This document shows, piece after piece, positions 25,805-36,300 of a stretch of DNA of 64,000 nucleotides. Positions within the stretch are counted from its first letter, which is position 1; each line of letters begins with the position of its first letter. The notes below the pieces were generated by a model. It saw nothing but the letters and a program-made list of their open reading frames with translations, was not told the DNA's origin and searched no databases. Location: assembly GCF_025145645.1 (NCBI RefSeq), contig NZ_CP102252.1, forward strand, positions 2,294,001-2,358,000, given 5' to 3'. The position numbers and the translations under genes were made by a program. The stretch comes from Alistipes senegalensis JC50. Its GTDB lineage: Bacteria; Bacteroidota; Bacteroidia; Bacteroidales; Rikenellaceae.

Positions 25805-27298
25805 ATGAAGCATATCTTTTACATATTGTTGGTTGTGCTGGCATACGGCCCGGTCCGGGCGTATGCCGGAAAAACCGGAAAGACGGTGAGTTATCTTCCG
25901 GTGATCGGGATGAAGGATCAGGAGGTGCGGAAGAACGGACGCAGCGTGGAGCTGACGATGGTCGTCGATCTGAGCGGTGCGCGTATCCGGACCCAGCATA
26001 CGGTGTCGCTGACCCCTGTGCTGGTCTCCCGCGACGGACGGCGCGAGGCGGCGTTTCCGCCGGTCGTGGTGGACGGCGGCACGCGCAGTAAGGTTTACCT
26101 GCGCGCACAGCGCATGAAGAGCGTGGAGCTGCCGCCCTGCCATGACGGGCGGGCGGAGGTCGTCATCCGCCGCAGGAACGGTACGGAGCAGACCTACGAC
26201 TATGCGGCCGCGCTGCCTTACGAGCGGTGGATGCTCGACGGACGGGTGGAGCTGCGCGAGGAGGTTCACGGATGCGTGAACTGCGCTTCCGGCGAGTCGG
26301 AGCAGGAGCTCATGTCGGACGTATTGCCCGGGTTCGTGCCCGAATACCGCTTCGCGGCGATTCTTCCCGAGCCCGAACCGGTGAAAGCCCGTGCCGAAAC
26401 CCGTACCGCCCGGCTGCAATTCCGCCAGGACAGCTATACGATTCTGCCGGAGTTCAGGAACAACCGGGCCGAGCTGGACACGGTGTCGAACTCGATCCTG
26501 CTCGTGAAGCGAAACGGCGACGTGGAGATCACGGGAATCTACATCACCGGTTATGCTTCGCCCGAGGGATCGGAGGCGCATAACCTCGTGCTTTCGGAGA
26601 ACCGCGCCAAGGCGCTCGCCGGGTATATCCGTCGTCACGACGGCATCGCCCCCGAACTGCTGCATGTCGAATGGCGCGGCGAGGACTGGGACGGGTTCGT
26701 CGAGGCATTGGACGACTATCCGCAGCTGCTGGGGCTCGACCGCATCCGCGAACTGATTGCGAAATACCCCGGCAACCGGGACTATTGCGAGCTGGCATTC
26801 CGCCGGCTGGAGCCCCCGGCGATCTACCGGCGGCTGTTGAACGAGGTCTATCCTCCGCTGCGGCGCAACGAGTACAGGATCGAATACAACGTGCGCAATT
26901 TCGATCTGGAGGAGGCGCGGCGGATGATCGGCGAGCGGCCCGACCTGCTGAGTCTGGAGGAGATGTACAAGGTTGCCGGGTCCTATGAAAAGGGATCGGC
27001 CGGGTACGAGCGGGCGATGGAAACCGCCGCACGCTGCTACCCCGATCGGCCGGCCGTGCTGAACGACCGGGCGCTCGCGGCGCTCGGGCGGGGCGATGCC
27101 GCCGCTGCGATAGGCATGCTGGAGGAGTGCGGCTTGTCGGAGAAACACCCCTCGCTGCTCAATACGCTCGGCGTGGCCTACGCCCGCAGCGGCGAGGTGC
27201 GGAAGGCCGAGGAGGCGTTCCGGCGCGCCGCGGGGCAGGGGTCGGACGAGGCGCGTCACAATCTGGAACAGCTCCGGCTGGTCATCGACCAGCTGTGA
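25805..27298 (+). CDS. DUF3868/OmpA-like/TPR fimbrial accessory protein
   Basis: A protein of 497 aa, exported by an N-terminal signal (MKHIFYILLVVLAYGPVRAYA). Residues about 25-120 resemble DUF3868 (VELTMVVDLSGARI; LTPVLV). Residues about 215-330 look like an OmpA-type domain (NRAELDTVSNSI, ITGYASPEGSEAHNLVLSENRAKAL), which would grip peptidoglycan. Residues about 360-497 hold TPR-like repeats (ALAALGRGDAAAAIGMLEECG; LNTLGVAYARSGEVRKAEEAF). This architecture accompanies DUF3575 in fimbrial operons and probably supports assembly or anchoring at the outer membrane. Domain names come from recognition, not a search. Confidence 0.8.
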   Translation: MKHIFYILLVVLAYGPVRAYAGKTGKTVSYLPVIGMKDQEVRKNGRSVELTMVVDLSGARIRTQHTVSLTPVLVSRDGRREAAFPPVVVDGGTRSKVYLRAQRMKSVELPPCHDGRAEVVIRRRNGTEQTYDYAAALPYERWMLDGRVELREEVHGCVNCASGESEQELMSDVLPGFVPEYRFAAILPEPEPVKARAETRTARLQFRQDSYTILPEFRNNRAELDTVSNSILLVKRNGDVEITGIYITGYASPEGSEAHNLVLSENRAKALAGYIRRHDGIAPELLHVEWRGEDWDGFVEALDDYPQLLGLDRIRELIAKYPGNRDYCELAFRRLEPPAIYRRLLNEVYPPLRRNEYRIEYNVRNFDLEEARRMIGERPDLLSLEEMYKVAGSYEKGSAGYERAMETAARCYPDRPAVLNDRALAALGRGDAAAAIGMLEECGLSEKHPSLLNTLGVAYARSGEVRKAEEAFRRAAGQGSDEARHNLEQLRLVIDQL

Positions 27299-27363
27299 TC
27301 CGCGACCGGAAATCGGAGATAACGGACATTTCAATATTCACATTCATTAATTCCATTCGTATT

Positions 27364-28506
27364 ATGAAAATCAAAAACTATCTGGCTCTGACCCTTATGG
27401 CGGCGGTGTCGTTCGCGGCCTGCGATAAGGGGGAGAACGGCGCGGACGGCGACAAGTCGCCGAAAAGCGTGACCCTTACTTTGTCCAATGTCGTGCCCGG
27501 AACCCGTGCTGCCGATGATCCCGTGGCCGGCGACAGTAAAGTGACACTCAACGATTTCCAGGTGTTCTTTGCCGAGAGCGACGGGACGCTGGTGAAAGGC
27601 AAGACGTTGCAGAACACGGATGCGGAGCACTATTTCGCGGTCGCCGATTTCAAAGACGAGAACAAAGTGTTCCATTTCCTGCCCGCCGAGGTGACCAAGG
27701 TGATCGTCGTGGGCAATCTTTCCGAAGATTTGAAGACGGCCCTGGCTTCCGCCGGGAGCACCGACGACCTGAAACGTACGCTGACGGTCGCTGCCGAGCA
27801 GGACGATGCGAATCTCGCCCTTTACGACGAAGTGGAGCTGACTACGGTCGTGGGCGAGGACTCCGCCGGACACCCGCTTTACAAGGCTGCGATGGTGCTC
27901 GAACCCCGCGTCGCACGTATCGAGGTGGTCGGCTTCGAGTACAAGGCCGAGGTGGACGATGCCACGCAGGCGGAGAAAGAGCGTCTTTACGAGAGCATTC
28001 AGGTCGAGCAGATCGTGCTGAACAACTACTACGGCCAGGCCGAGTTCGTGACGGGCGCCGTTTCGGGGATTAAGACGAATACGCCGATCGACGCCGGTTC
28101 GGTGTTCGGATTCTTCGCAAATGCCGCGAGCGACTGGACGAACGATAAGCTGGACGGCACGAACCTGCCGGCAGTCAATCTGGACGAGGCGGCGGGCTAC
28201 AAGATGGCGTACGGGGCTGCCGCCAAACGCCCGGCCTACCATTTCTTCCCCGACGCTGCCAAAATCGCCGGAGACGACCATCCGCAGCTCGTGGTGAAGC
28301 TGACCGGGACGAAGGCCAACGGCGACAAGGCCGCGCTCTATCTGGCTACGAAGGGTTTCTCGCCTGCCGTGACCTCCGACGTTGCCAAGATCTATCAGGT
28401 GAAATTCGAATTCGACGACGGCGATCTGGCGAATCCGCAGAAATGCGTCGAGGTCAGCGTGGATGTCGTTGCCTGGGATGTCGTACCGGTCATCGCCCAG
28501 CTCTGA
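27364..28506 (+). CDS. Major fimbrillin (Mfa1/FimA-like, type V pilin)
   Basis: The probable shaft subunit, 380 aa. The ATG at 27364 starts a lipoprotein signal with cysteine at residue 20 (SFAACDKG). Type V pilins are lipidated, exported, then cut after an Arg; here the likely site is R48 in PGTRAADD. The body shows the fimbrillin blocks (VFFAESDGTLVKGKTLQ; EPRVARIEVVGFEY) and a hydrophobic beta-strand C-terminus (VSVDVVAWDVVPVIAQL). It is followed by a terminator-like hairpin before the minor subunits, which would favour high expression of this gene. Confidence 0.85.
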   Translation: MKIKNYLALTLMAAVSFAACDKGENGADGDKSPKSVTLTLSNVVPGTRAADDPVAGDSKVTLNDFQVFFAESDGTLVKGKTLQNTDAEHYFAVADFKDENKVFHFLPAEVTKVIVVGNLSEDLKTALASAGSTDDLKRTLTVAAEQDDANLALYDEVELTTVVGEDSAGHPLYKAAMVLEPRVARIEVVGFEYKAEVDDATQAEKERLYESIQVEQIVLNNYYGQAEFVTGAVSGIKTNTPIDAGSVFGFFANAASDWTNDKLDGTNLPAVNLDEAAGYKMAYGAAAKRPAYHFFPDAAKIAGDDHPQLVVKLTGTKANGDKAALYLATKGFSPAVTSDVAKIYQVKFEFDDGDLANPQKCVEVSVDVVAWDVVPVIAQL

Positions 28507-28527
28507 GATTTTTCCATCGGCATTTTC

Positions 28528-28573
28528 ACGGGGGAGGGCCGGGGCCGCTCCGCCTCCTCCCCCGTACTTTTTA
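28528..28573 (+). terminator. Terminator-like hairpin after the major fimbrillin
   Basis: A stem of 9 bp (ACGGGGGAG at 28528-28536, CTCCCCCGT at 28557-28565) closes a GC-rich 20-nt loop and is followed by ACTTTTT. It lies inside the operon, so it is more likely a partial terminator than an operon end. Confidence 0.65.
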
Positions 28574-28594
28574 CGGACGAAAAACATACGGACT

Positions 28595-29494
28595 ATGAGA
28601 TTCAGAATTTTCGCTTTGGGCCTGTTGCTCGCAGGGGCGGCTGCGTCGTGTATCCGGGAGGACATGAGCCAGTGCCGCAATGCGCACGAACTGGTGCTGA
28701 GCTACCTGGGGGACGGGAAGACCGAGATATTCGGCGATAAGATCTGCCGGGTCGAGATGTATGTTTTCGATGCGATGAACAGCTGCGTGGCCGATTTCGT
28801 CGTTCCCGCCGGCCAGGTCGCGGCCCGCACCGCGGAGCTGCCGCCCCTCGCGCCCGGCGATTACCGGGTGGTGTGTCTGGGCAACACGCACCACACGAAG
28901 ACCGTGAATCTTTCGGCCGGAAGTTTCGATGCGATCCGCTTCGCCGACGCGGATTATGTGGACACGGGCGCTGCGTCGGGCAACGACTCGCTCTACTATG
29001 CGTCGGTGCCTGTCACGGTGACCGGATTCACCGGGAAAGAGGGGGATCGGACCACCCTCGTGCCCTTCGTCTGCTCCCACTACGATCTGTCGGTCGAAGT
29101 GGCCGGCATTCCCCGGTCCGATGTCAGAGCCGGCCTGCTGCCGAAGCTCGAAATCTGCGGTGTCGCGCCTTGCACCGACTTTGAGAACCGCGTATGCGGA
29201 GAGGCGGCCGACTATACGCTCGAAACCAGGTACGACGCCGACAAGATGCTGTTGACCTCCGAGACCAATATCATGCGGCATACGAATCACGAGGCGGTGA
29301 GCGTCTGCCTGCGCACCGCTTCGGGCGAAAGCACTTTCGTCGAGGTCAACCTCGCGGAGTTCCTGGCCGAGCATCCGGCCATAGATTGTTCGAAACAGGA
29401 GGTGCTGATCCCGATCCGCATCGAATTCACCTCGGCGGGTGTCGAGGTTTCGGTGCCGGACTGGTTCGTTCAGGAGGTGAAACCCGAATTTTAA
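28595..29494 (+). CDS. FimB/Mfa2-family fimbrial anchor subunit
   Basis: A lipoprotein of 299 aa; the ATG at 28595 gives a signal with cysteine at residue 19 (AGAAASCIRED). Mfa2/FimB proteins stay lipid-bound and terminate and anchor the fimbria at the cell surface. In keeping with that, this protein lacks the TR cleavage motif seen in the other subunits of the operon. The family blocks VEMYVFDAMNSCVADF, LPPLAPGDYRVVCLGN and the NIMRHTNHEAVSVCL strand are present. It is the second structural gene, after the major pilin, as in known mfa loci. Confidence 0.85.
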   Translation: MRFRIFALGLLLAGAAASCIREDMSQCRNAHELVLSYLGDGKTEIFGDKICRVEMYVFDAMNSCVADFVVPAGQVAARTAELPPLAPGDYRVVCLGNTHHTKTVNLSAGSFDAIRFADADYVDTGAASGNDSLYYASVPVTVTGFTGKEGDRTTLVPFVCSHYDLSVEVAGIPRSDVRAGLLPKLEICGVAPCTDFENRVCGEAADYTLETRYDADKMLLTSETNIMRHTNHEAVSVCLRTASGESTFVEVNLAEFLAEHPAIDCSKQEVLIPIRIEFTSAGVEVSVPDWFVQEVKPEF

Positions 29495-29506
29495 GCGATT
29501 ACGACC

Positions 29507-31108
29507 ATGCGTAAAGTCAGATATCTGTTGCTTGCGGCGTTCGTCGCCGCCTGTTGCGGCGGGGCGGTGTCCGGCTGCGGAAAAGAGGACGCGGACTCCG
29601 ATTCTGCCGGGAAAAAGAGAGTCTCGGTGCTGATGAAGGTCGGCACCCGCAGCGTCGATGCGGCGGACGGCACGCCGACGGACGCGGAGGCGGTTCTGCA
29701 CACGCTCCGCGTCTATGCCTTCGTCGGCGACGAGCGCGTCGGTTATTATTACAGCGACGGCGGCCTTGAGGCATCCGCTGCGTTCCTGATGGATATGACC
29801 CTGAAATCGACATCCGGTCAGAAGGTGGATTTCTATGTCGTGGCCAACGAGGCGGCGATGGTGACCCTCGGCGTCAGCGGCGGCCTGTCGGAGACGACGA
29901 CTCCCGCGCAGCTCAGGCAGTTCCGCTTCACGCAGCTCGACCTTTCGAAGGGGCTGCCGATGTACTGCATGACGACGGAGACGATCGACGTTGTCACGGA
30001 CGACCCGAACAATCCTCCCGCCGAACTGGGGCACGAAGACCATACGCTGCTGGCGCAGAAGCTCGAATTCGAACTCCGGCGGCCCGTGGCGAAGCTGGGG
30101 GTTTTCGCTGCCAAGCGTCCGGGCGAGGCGGCCGAACTGCGCATCACCGGACTGACGATGCTGGAGCAGGGCACGCGCATGCACAACTACCTGATGCCGC
30201 AGGATCGTGCGGTGCTGGAGCAGGTGCAGTCGATGTCGGCGCCCTTGGAACTGGACCCGGTCACGGCGGCGGTCGGCGAACTGACGGTTCCCGCGACCGC
30301 GACCGAGGAGGAGGCCCGCCGGAATCCGGCCAACTACACGCCGGTGCTCGACACGCCGTTCTACCCCTTCGAGAACCCGTGGGGCAACGGCGGAAGCTGG
30401 GACATTCCGGGCGACGAACAGGGCAATGTGCTGAAGATCGACTACGAGTTCGGGGGCGAGAGCCGCACGGGGCTGATCTTCCTGCCGGCGATGGAGCGCA
30501 ACCGCTACTATACGGTGTGCTGCCTGATCAGCAACACGGGCAAATTCACCGTGGAGTACATGGTGGCCGACTGGGAGGAGGGCGATTCGTGGGACGACCT
30601 GATCTTCGATTACCCCTCCTACACCAATCCGCTTTCGGCCGAACCGACCGCCTCGACGGTGCCCGCAGAGGCCCCGACGATCTTCTATAACCCCGATTAC
30701 GACCCTTCGGATGACGACACGTTCGTCGAGGGGGCGCTTGAGGTGCAGGGGAGCTGTTCGTTCTTTTTCCAGCTGTCGGCCCCTTCGGGGCAGGTCTGGA
30801 CGGCGACGCTGCTCGATGTCTCGGCGGCCGACTATTCGGTGACGGTCTATGACGCCGCCGGCCGGAAGACGGATATTCCGGAGGCGTCGGACGAGTTCTA
30901 CCGGATCGTCGTGCGCGCGCTGAACGACAATCCCGCCTATGTGGGCCGAATCATCCGGCTGGGGATCGCCTACACGCCGACATGGGAGGGCATGGGCACG
31001 GGCAGTTTCCTGCTTATCAACGGCTCGGACGGCGACATCAAATGGCCTTGCCACTCCGACGGCCGGCAGGTCCCCGAATTGATCGAGATCAAACAAGTTG
31101 CTAATTGA
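29507..31108 (+). CDS. Minor fimbrillin-like subunit A
   Basis: A lipoprotein-signal protein of 533 aa; the lipobox cysteine is residue 24 (AVSGCGKED). A TR motif, the candidate Arg-protease cut site, is at R48 (MKVGTRSVDA). The N-terminal half shows fimbrillin features (LRVYAFVGDERVGYYYSDGG; PVAKLGVFAAKRPGEAAELRITGLTM). The C-terminal part is a separate beta-rich domain with no family I can name. It is probably an accessory or tip subunit, comparable in position to FimC/FimD or Mfa3/Mfa4, but exact equivalence cannot be claimed. Confidence 0.72.
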   Translation: MRKVRYLLLAAFVAACCGGAVSGCGKEDADSDSAGKKRVSVLMKVGTRSVDAADGTPTDAEAVLHTLRVYAFVGDERVGYYYSDGGLEASAAFLMDMTLKSTSGQKVDFYVVANEAAMVTLGVSGGLSETTTPAQLRQFRFTQLDLSKGLPMYCMTTETIDVVTDDPNNPPAELGHEDHTLLAQKLEFELRRPVAKLGVFAAKRPGEAAELRITGLTMLEQGTRMHNYLMPQDRAVLEQVQSMSAPLELDPVTAAVGELTVPATATEEEARRNPANYTPVLDTPFYPFENPWGNGGSWDIPGDEQGNVLKIDYEFGGESRTGLIFLPAMERNRYYTVCCLISNTGKFTVEYMVADWEEGDSWDDLIFDYPSYTNPLSAEPTASTVPAEAPTIFYNPDYDPSDDDTFVEGALEVQGSCSFFFQLSAPSGQVWTATLLDVSAADYSVTVYDAAGRKTDIPEASDEFYRIVVRALNDNPAYVGRIIRLGIAYTPTWEGMGTGSFLLINGSDGDIKWPCHSDGRQVPELIEIKQVAN

Positions 31109-31152
31109 CCGGGTAGCGAACCGGATACCCGGGACTAAACAATTCAACGACG

Positions 31153-33378
31153 ATGAAACGTATTTTATCCTATTGGGCGATCTTCTGCTGCGCGGCGTGC
31201 GGCCTCGCGGCCTGCGTGCAGGACGACGATCCGGCGGATGCGGCGGGCGGCGACAGCATCCGCCTCGGCGTTTCGGGGATCGAACGGATGACGCGCGCCG
31301 AATCCACCGCCGTCGAGTCGCGCGTCGATCGGCTCGACGTGCTGATATTCGATGCGGCGGGCGTGAAACGGCACTACGAGCGGGTTTCGGCCGGCGGCGT
31401 GAGTCAGGGCGTGGTGACGCTCCGGGCCAGGCGGACCGATTTCGAGGCGAATGCGGACTACTGGGTCTACCTGATCGCCAACACGTCGCACCCCGAAGCG
31501 GATTTCGAGGCGCTGACTACGCGCGAGGGGTTGCAGACGATGACGCAGCGGGATGCGAACATCCACATGACGGGGCTCCCGGAGGTGCAGAATGCCCCCA
31601 GAGCGTTTCTGATGGACGGCATCGCCTATCCGAAGGGCGCTTCGGCCGAACCCGCGGCGCCGGCGCCCGTGAAGCTGTACGACGGAGTCCGTTCGAACGA
31701 CACCGAACTGATGGTGACGCTGCGGCGGGCCGCCGCCAAGATCGTGGTGCGCATCAGGAAGGGCGCGAGCATCACGTTCGACGACTATGAGGCCGCGGCG
31801 GGACACGGCTGCGGCTACTACCTGCGCAACATGCCGATCTCGACCTCGCTCGTCGCCGAAGCGCAGCAGAATGCCGAGGTGGCTACGCCCGGCAAGAACA
31901 GCGCCGGCTATTTCCAGTGGGGCATCGACGACGACAAGAGCTTCATCGGGGAGGTGCGCGTCACGGCCTATGCTTACAGCCACGACTGGGACGGCCGGAG
32001 CGCCCTCGACTGGGAACCCCGTCTGGTCGTCAACCTGCCGATGTGGTACCACGGCAGGGAGGGAGAGCCCGGGTACAATCCCGATAGGGAGGATGACAAT
32101 TTCCATGCGAACAGCTACTACCAGATTCCGATCTGCCGTCCGTCGGTGAAACGGCTCGAACGCAACCGCTGCTACGAGGTGACCGTCGAGGTGAATGCCG
32201 CGGGGGCCACCGATGCGTCGGAACCGGTCGAGCTGGGCCCGATCCGCTATTCGGTCCGGGATTGGGAGGAGCAGACGATCGGCATCGGCGGCGAAACCGA
32301 ACGTCCGCACTACCTGATGGTGAATACCGATTCGATGGAGATGCACAACATGGCCGACGATGATACGACGCTCGAATTCGCATCGTCGTCGAAGGTGACC
32401 GTGACGCCTGTCGAAGCCTGGTATTTCGACAAGAACGACGACCGGCAGTCCGTCGATGTCGGCAGCGCCGGAATCACGGCGACTCCGGACGAGGGGCTGT
32501 CCGGGCATATCAAAGTGCACAGCCCGGTGCCGACGAACAATGCGCCGCGCTATGTCAAATTGAAAGTGGAAAACGAGGACGGCTCCCAGCCGCGCGAGAT
32601 CGTCATCGTCCAGTATCCGCTGGAATACATCACCAATATCCACGGCTGGTATTCGTACCGCGACGATTTCAACGGCGGCAGGACGAACTGGGAGTATCTG
32701 GACGGCATTCCGGCGGAGGAGGTGGAGGGGCAGTCCTACGATTCGCAGCAGTTCTCATCCGAGAAGCGGACGACTTCCAACAGCCTTTTCAAATCGAAAG
32801 CCGTCGATAACAGCGGAGGAATCAGCCGCTATGCCTGGGAGCAAAACGGTTCGGGATGGTGGGGGAATAATCCTCCCTACACCTATCGCCGGACGTTCGA
32901 CAATGTCGATAATAACGATAATTTCCGCATGTACCATGTCCGGATCACGGCTTCGTCGGGCGAATATACGCTGGGGCGCCCGCGGCTGAATGACGAGGGC
33001 AATACGGACCGGAGCTCCGAGAATTCGGTGATCGTATCTCCCTCGTTCCTGATCGCTTCGCAGCTGGGAACTACCTCTGCGACCAGTGCGAGAACGACCG
33101 CCGAAGAGCATTGCAAACAGTATGTCGAGGTCTATAAGACCAGGGACGCATCGGGGAAGGAGGTCACGAGGAGACTGACCGACTGGCGTCTGCCGACGCA
33201 CTACGAGGTGGGGATCATCCTCAGATTCCAGAACTCTTCCGCAGCTATGGACGAAGTGATGTCCGGCGATTATTATTGGTCGGCGAGCGGCCGGGTGGCC
33301 CGGGCCGACTGGGAAAATCTGCCGGAAAGCGGTTCCGCCAACATCCGCTGCATTCACGATGCGTATGACATCGAATAG
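31153..33378 (+). CDS. Minor fimbrillin-like subunit B with FISUMP/DUF1566-like C-terminus
   Basis: A protein of 741 aa with a lipoprotein signal (cysteine at residue 21, GLAACVQDDD) and a TR motif at R48 (ERMTRAEST). The N-terminal part resembles fimbrillins (RLDVLIFDAAGVKRHYERVS; ELMVTLRRAAAKIVVRIRKG). The last 100 residues (DWRLPTHYEVGIILRFQ, DYYWSASG, SANIRCIHD) look like a C-type-lectin-like FISUMP/DUF1566 fold. Such a layout suits a tip adhesin that displays a binding domain. It lies 44 bp after the previous gene in the same operon. Confidence 0.72.
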   Translation: MKRILSYWAIFCCAACGLAACVQDDDPADAAGGDSIRLGVSGIERMTRAESTAVESRVDRLDVLIFDAAGVKRHYERVSAGGVSQGVVTLRARRTDFEANADYWVYLIANTSHPEADFEALTTREGLQTMTQRDANIHMTGLPEVQNAPRAFLMDGIAYPKGASAEPAAPAPVKLYDGVRSNDTELMVTLRRAAAKIVVRIRKGASITFDDYEAAAGHGCGYYLRNMPISTSLVAEAQQNAEVATPGKNSAGYFQWGIDDDKSFIGEVRVTAYAYSHDWDGRSALDWEPRLVVNLPMWYHGREGEPGYNPDREDDNFHANSYYQIPICRPSVKRLERNRCYEVTVEVNAAGATDASEPVELGPIRYSVRDWEEQTIGIGGETERPHYLMVNTDSMEMHNMADDDTTLEFASSSKVTVTPVEAWYFDKNDDRQSVDVGSAGITATPDEGLSGHIKVHSPVPTNNAPRYVKLKVENEDGSQPREIVIVQYPLEYITNIHGWYSYRDDFNGGRTNWEYLDGIPAEEVEGQSYDSQQFSSEKRTTSNSLFKSKAVDNSGGISRYAWEQNGSGWWGNNPPYTYRRTFDNVDNNDNFRMYHVRITASSGEYTLGRPRLNDEGNTDRSSENSVIVSPSFLIASQLGTTSATSARTTAEEHCKQYVEVYKTRDASGKEVTRRLTDWRLPTHYEVGIILRFQNSSAAMDEVMSGDYYWSASGRVARADWENLPESGSANIRCIHDAYDIE

Positions 33379-33399
33379 GAATCATAAAAGTCAACTGAC

Positions 33400-36300
33400 A
33401 TGATGAAAGGAATCATATACGCTGCGGCCGTGTCGTCGTTCGTGCTGGCCGCATGCACCTCCTGCACGCACGACGGCCTGCCCGGCGCGGAGGTTCCGGA
33501 CGACGGCTGCATCGAAATCCGTTTCGACGCCGATATTCCGCCGATGCCCGTGGTCGCCACCCGCTCGGTCGATCCCGACGGCACGGGCGTGCAGAACATG
33601 ACGCTCTTCTGTTTCGACAGCTACGGACTTTTCGTCGCAACGACGCAGGCGACGCTGGCGCCGACATCGGACGACCTGCATGAAGGCACGTTCACGGCCC
33701 GCGTGCCGCAGAATACGCGCCTGATCCATTTCCTGGGCAACCAGAACATGCTGGGATTTCAGGAACGGGATTTCTACAACAAGTCGGAGGCGCAGGTGAT
33801 GGCCGCGCTCGAAGGCTCCTCGGGCATGATGATCTACTGGGCCCGTTTCGCCTGTGCCGAGGACGATCCGCGCTCCGTCGCCGAGCAGCTGAAAGCGCAG
33901 GGCGGGATAGAGCTCGTCCGCAACCATGCGCTGATCTCGGTGGACAACCCCGCGGGCAACGGCAGTCTGGACGTGACCGGGTTCGTCGTCTGCAATACCA
34001 GCGCGTTCGGCACCGTGGCGCCCTATCACCCCGAGCAGGGATTCGTATGGCCGGGGACGGAGCCTTTCGTGACGCTGCCGAAAAATACGTCGGTGATGAG
34101 CGACATCCTCGACGTGACGACCGACATGCGGCAATATGTCTTCGAGTGCGAGAATACGGCCGACAAACCCGTCAGTGTGATCCTGCGCGGACACCGCCCC
34201 GGTGAAACCGAGGCCGACGACCTTTATTACCGCGTGATGCTGATCGATGCGCAGGGCGAACAGCTGCTCATCCGCCGCAACCACCATTACATTCTCCATA
34301 TCGAGGGCGAACTTTCCTACGGGCAGCGCTCGTTCGGCGAAGCGCTCGATGCTGCCGCGACGAACAACGTCTGGATCTCGATCCGGGACAATATCGACGA
34401 GGTTTCGGACGGCACCTTTACCCTGAAAGTCGATCGGACGAGCTATGTGCTGGACCAGAGCAACGAGGGGCGGCAGTATTCGCTTCGCTACACGCTCCGG
34501 AGGAACGACGGATCGGCGGTTTCGGAGGCCGACAAACCGTCGGTGACGTGGCTCGACGGCAACAACGTGGCGGGGCAGAATGTCGGCAATTCGTTCGTCG
34601 TCGGGAGCGACGGCGTGGGGAACGGCGAACTCACCGTGGTGCTGCGCGAAATGGGCGGCAGCGAAAAGCTCGAAGGGACGCTGCTGGTCAAAAAGGGGCT
34701 TTTGCAGCGCAAGATCAAGATCATCCTCATCAAAACGCAGTCGTTCCGGCCCGCATGGGTGGCGTCGCAGGTGTTCGGCACACCCTCTGCCGGAGAGAGC
34801 GGAGGCACGTACGGCGAACATGTGACGTTGATGTTCACCGTTCCGGAGACATGTCCGGCGGAGCTGTTTCCGCTGCGGGTGCTGATCGGCGTCGAGGATC
34901 TCGATGTCCGCGCGGCGGCCGGCATGTCGCTGCCGGTGATCCGCCGCGGCGAGGATGGCTTCGGAGAGAATATCCTCGACGAAAAGGGGGAGCCGATCGA
35001 ATACAAGTTCGTCTATACGGCCGTACAGCCGGGCGTGCAGCGGGTGTATTTCCGCACGATCCTGCCGCAGAGCGGTTCCGGAGCGAAGACCAAGGTTTCG
35101 GTCGAAGCCGGATACTTCGCCACGCAGGAGAAGGAGGTGACCTATACCGGCCTCCGATATGTGATCGAGGTCGCCGGATTGAACGAATATACGGCCAGAC
35201 CCGACGACGATTTCGCCGACGACGAGAAGATCTTCTACCGGCTGGTGCCGCAGAAGAAGGGCGCTTTCGTCCAGTTCACCATGCATCTGCACGATAATTC
35301 AGCGGAAACATCGTCCGGCGGCGATTACGGCGAATTCGTCAACGCCACGGCCGACGACGAGTTTCTGATCTATTCGCAGTATCTCGACCACATTCCCGAC
35401 GGAGAGGAGCCCGACGGCGTTACGTTCGACTGCACGTTCTCGCCCGTCAACGAGGATATGTGGACGGAGAATGGCCGCATGTATCTCTTTTACCCGCGCG
35501 CGGGCGGCGATACGCCGCAGTCGGGGACGGGCATCTATTCGATTTACCTGCGAACCAACCGTCCGCAGAGTGCCGAGGTCGTCCGCATAGCCTCCAATAT
35601 TTCGGGCGAGAAGTCGTTGAAAGATGTCGCCCGGGACTATGCCGGCCGCGGTTATCGTTCGACTTCGTTCGAGCTGGCCAACTACAACCCCTTCCGTTTT
35701 GCGGCACGCATAGACGGTGCGGGCGGGGATGCCTCCGGAAGCGACGCGGAGCCGGTGACGGAATTGACGTGGAATTATGAGAATCCGGCCGAAACGAACA
35801 TCGACATCGAGTTCGACGTGACCAGTTTCCGGGGTTCGGACGACCGGTCGGCCGATCCTTTCGGCGAGACGTTCGAGGTCTATATCGACGCGCCGATGCT
35901 GACCGTGGACGAATCGCGGCTGGCCGAGTGCAATCTGACGCCCGATAAACTCAAAGCGGACCCTGAGGTCGAGGGGCGTTTCGTTTATACGGTCGATGCC
36001 TCGCGCGAGGAGGAGCGCAAATTCGGTGTCGCAGACGCGCTGATCCCCGATACGACGCCGGCCGCTGCCGGAAGCCCTGCGCCTTCACAGTCGGGAGAGC
36101 GCAAGCGGCTGCCGTTCAAGACGAACTGTGTGGTGAGCGCCGGCGACATCACCCTTTCGTCGAACGAGGAGAAAGTCGTCTTCTTCCGGAAGACCTTCCG
36201 TGTGGCGAACGAGTCGGTCACGGGGCGGATCACCTACGATCCGGGCACCGGGGCGATTCCCGTGCCGCGCAATGCGTTCGTGTCGTTCATACAGTCGGGA

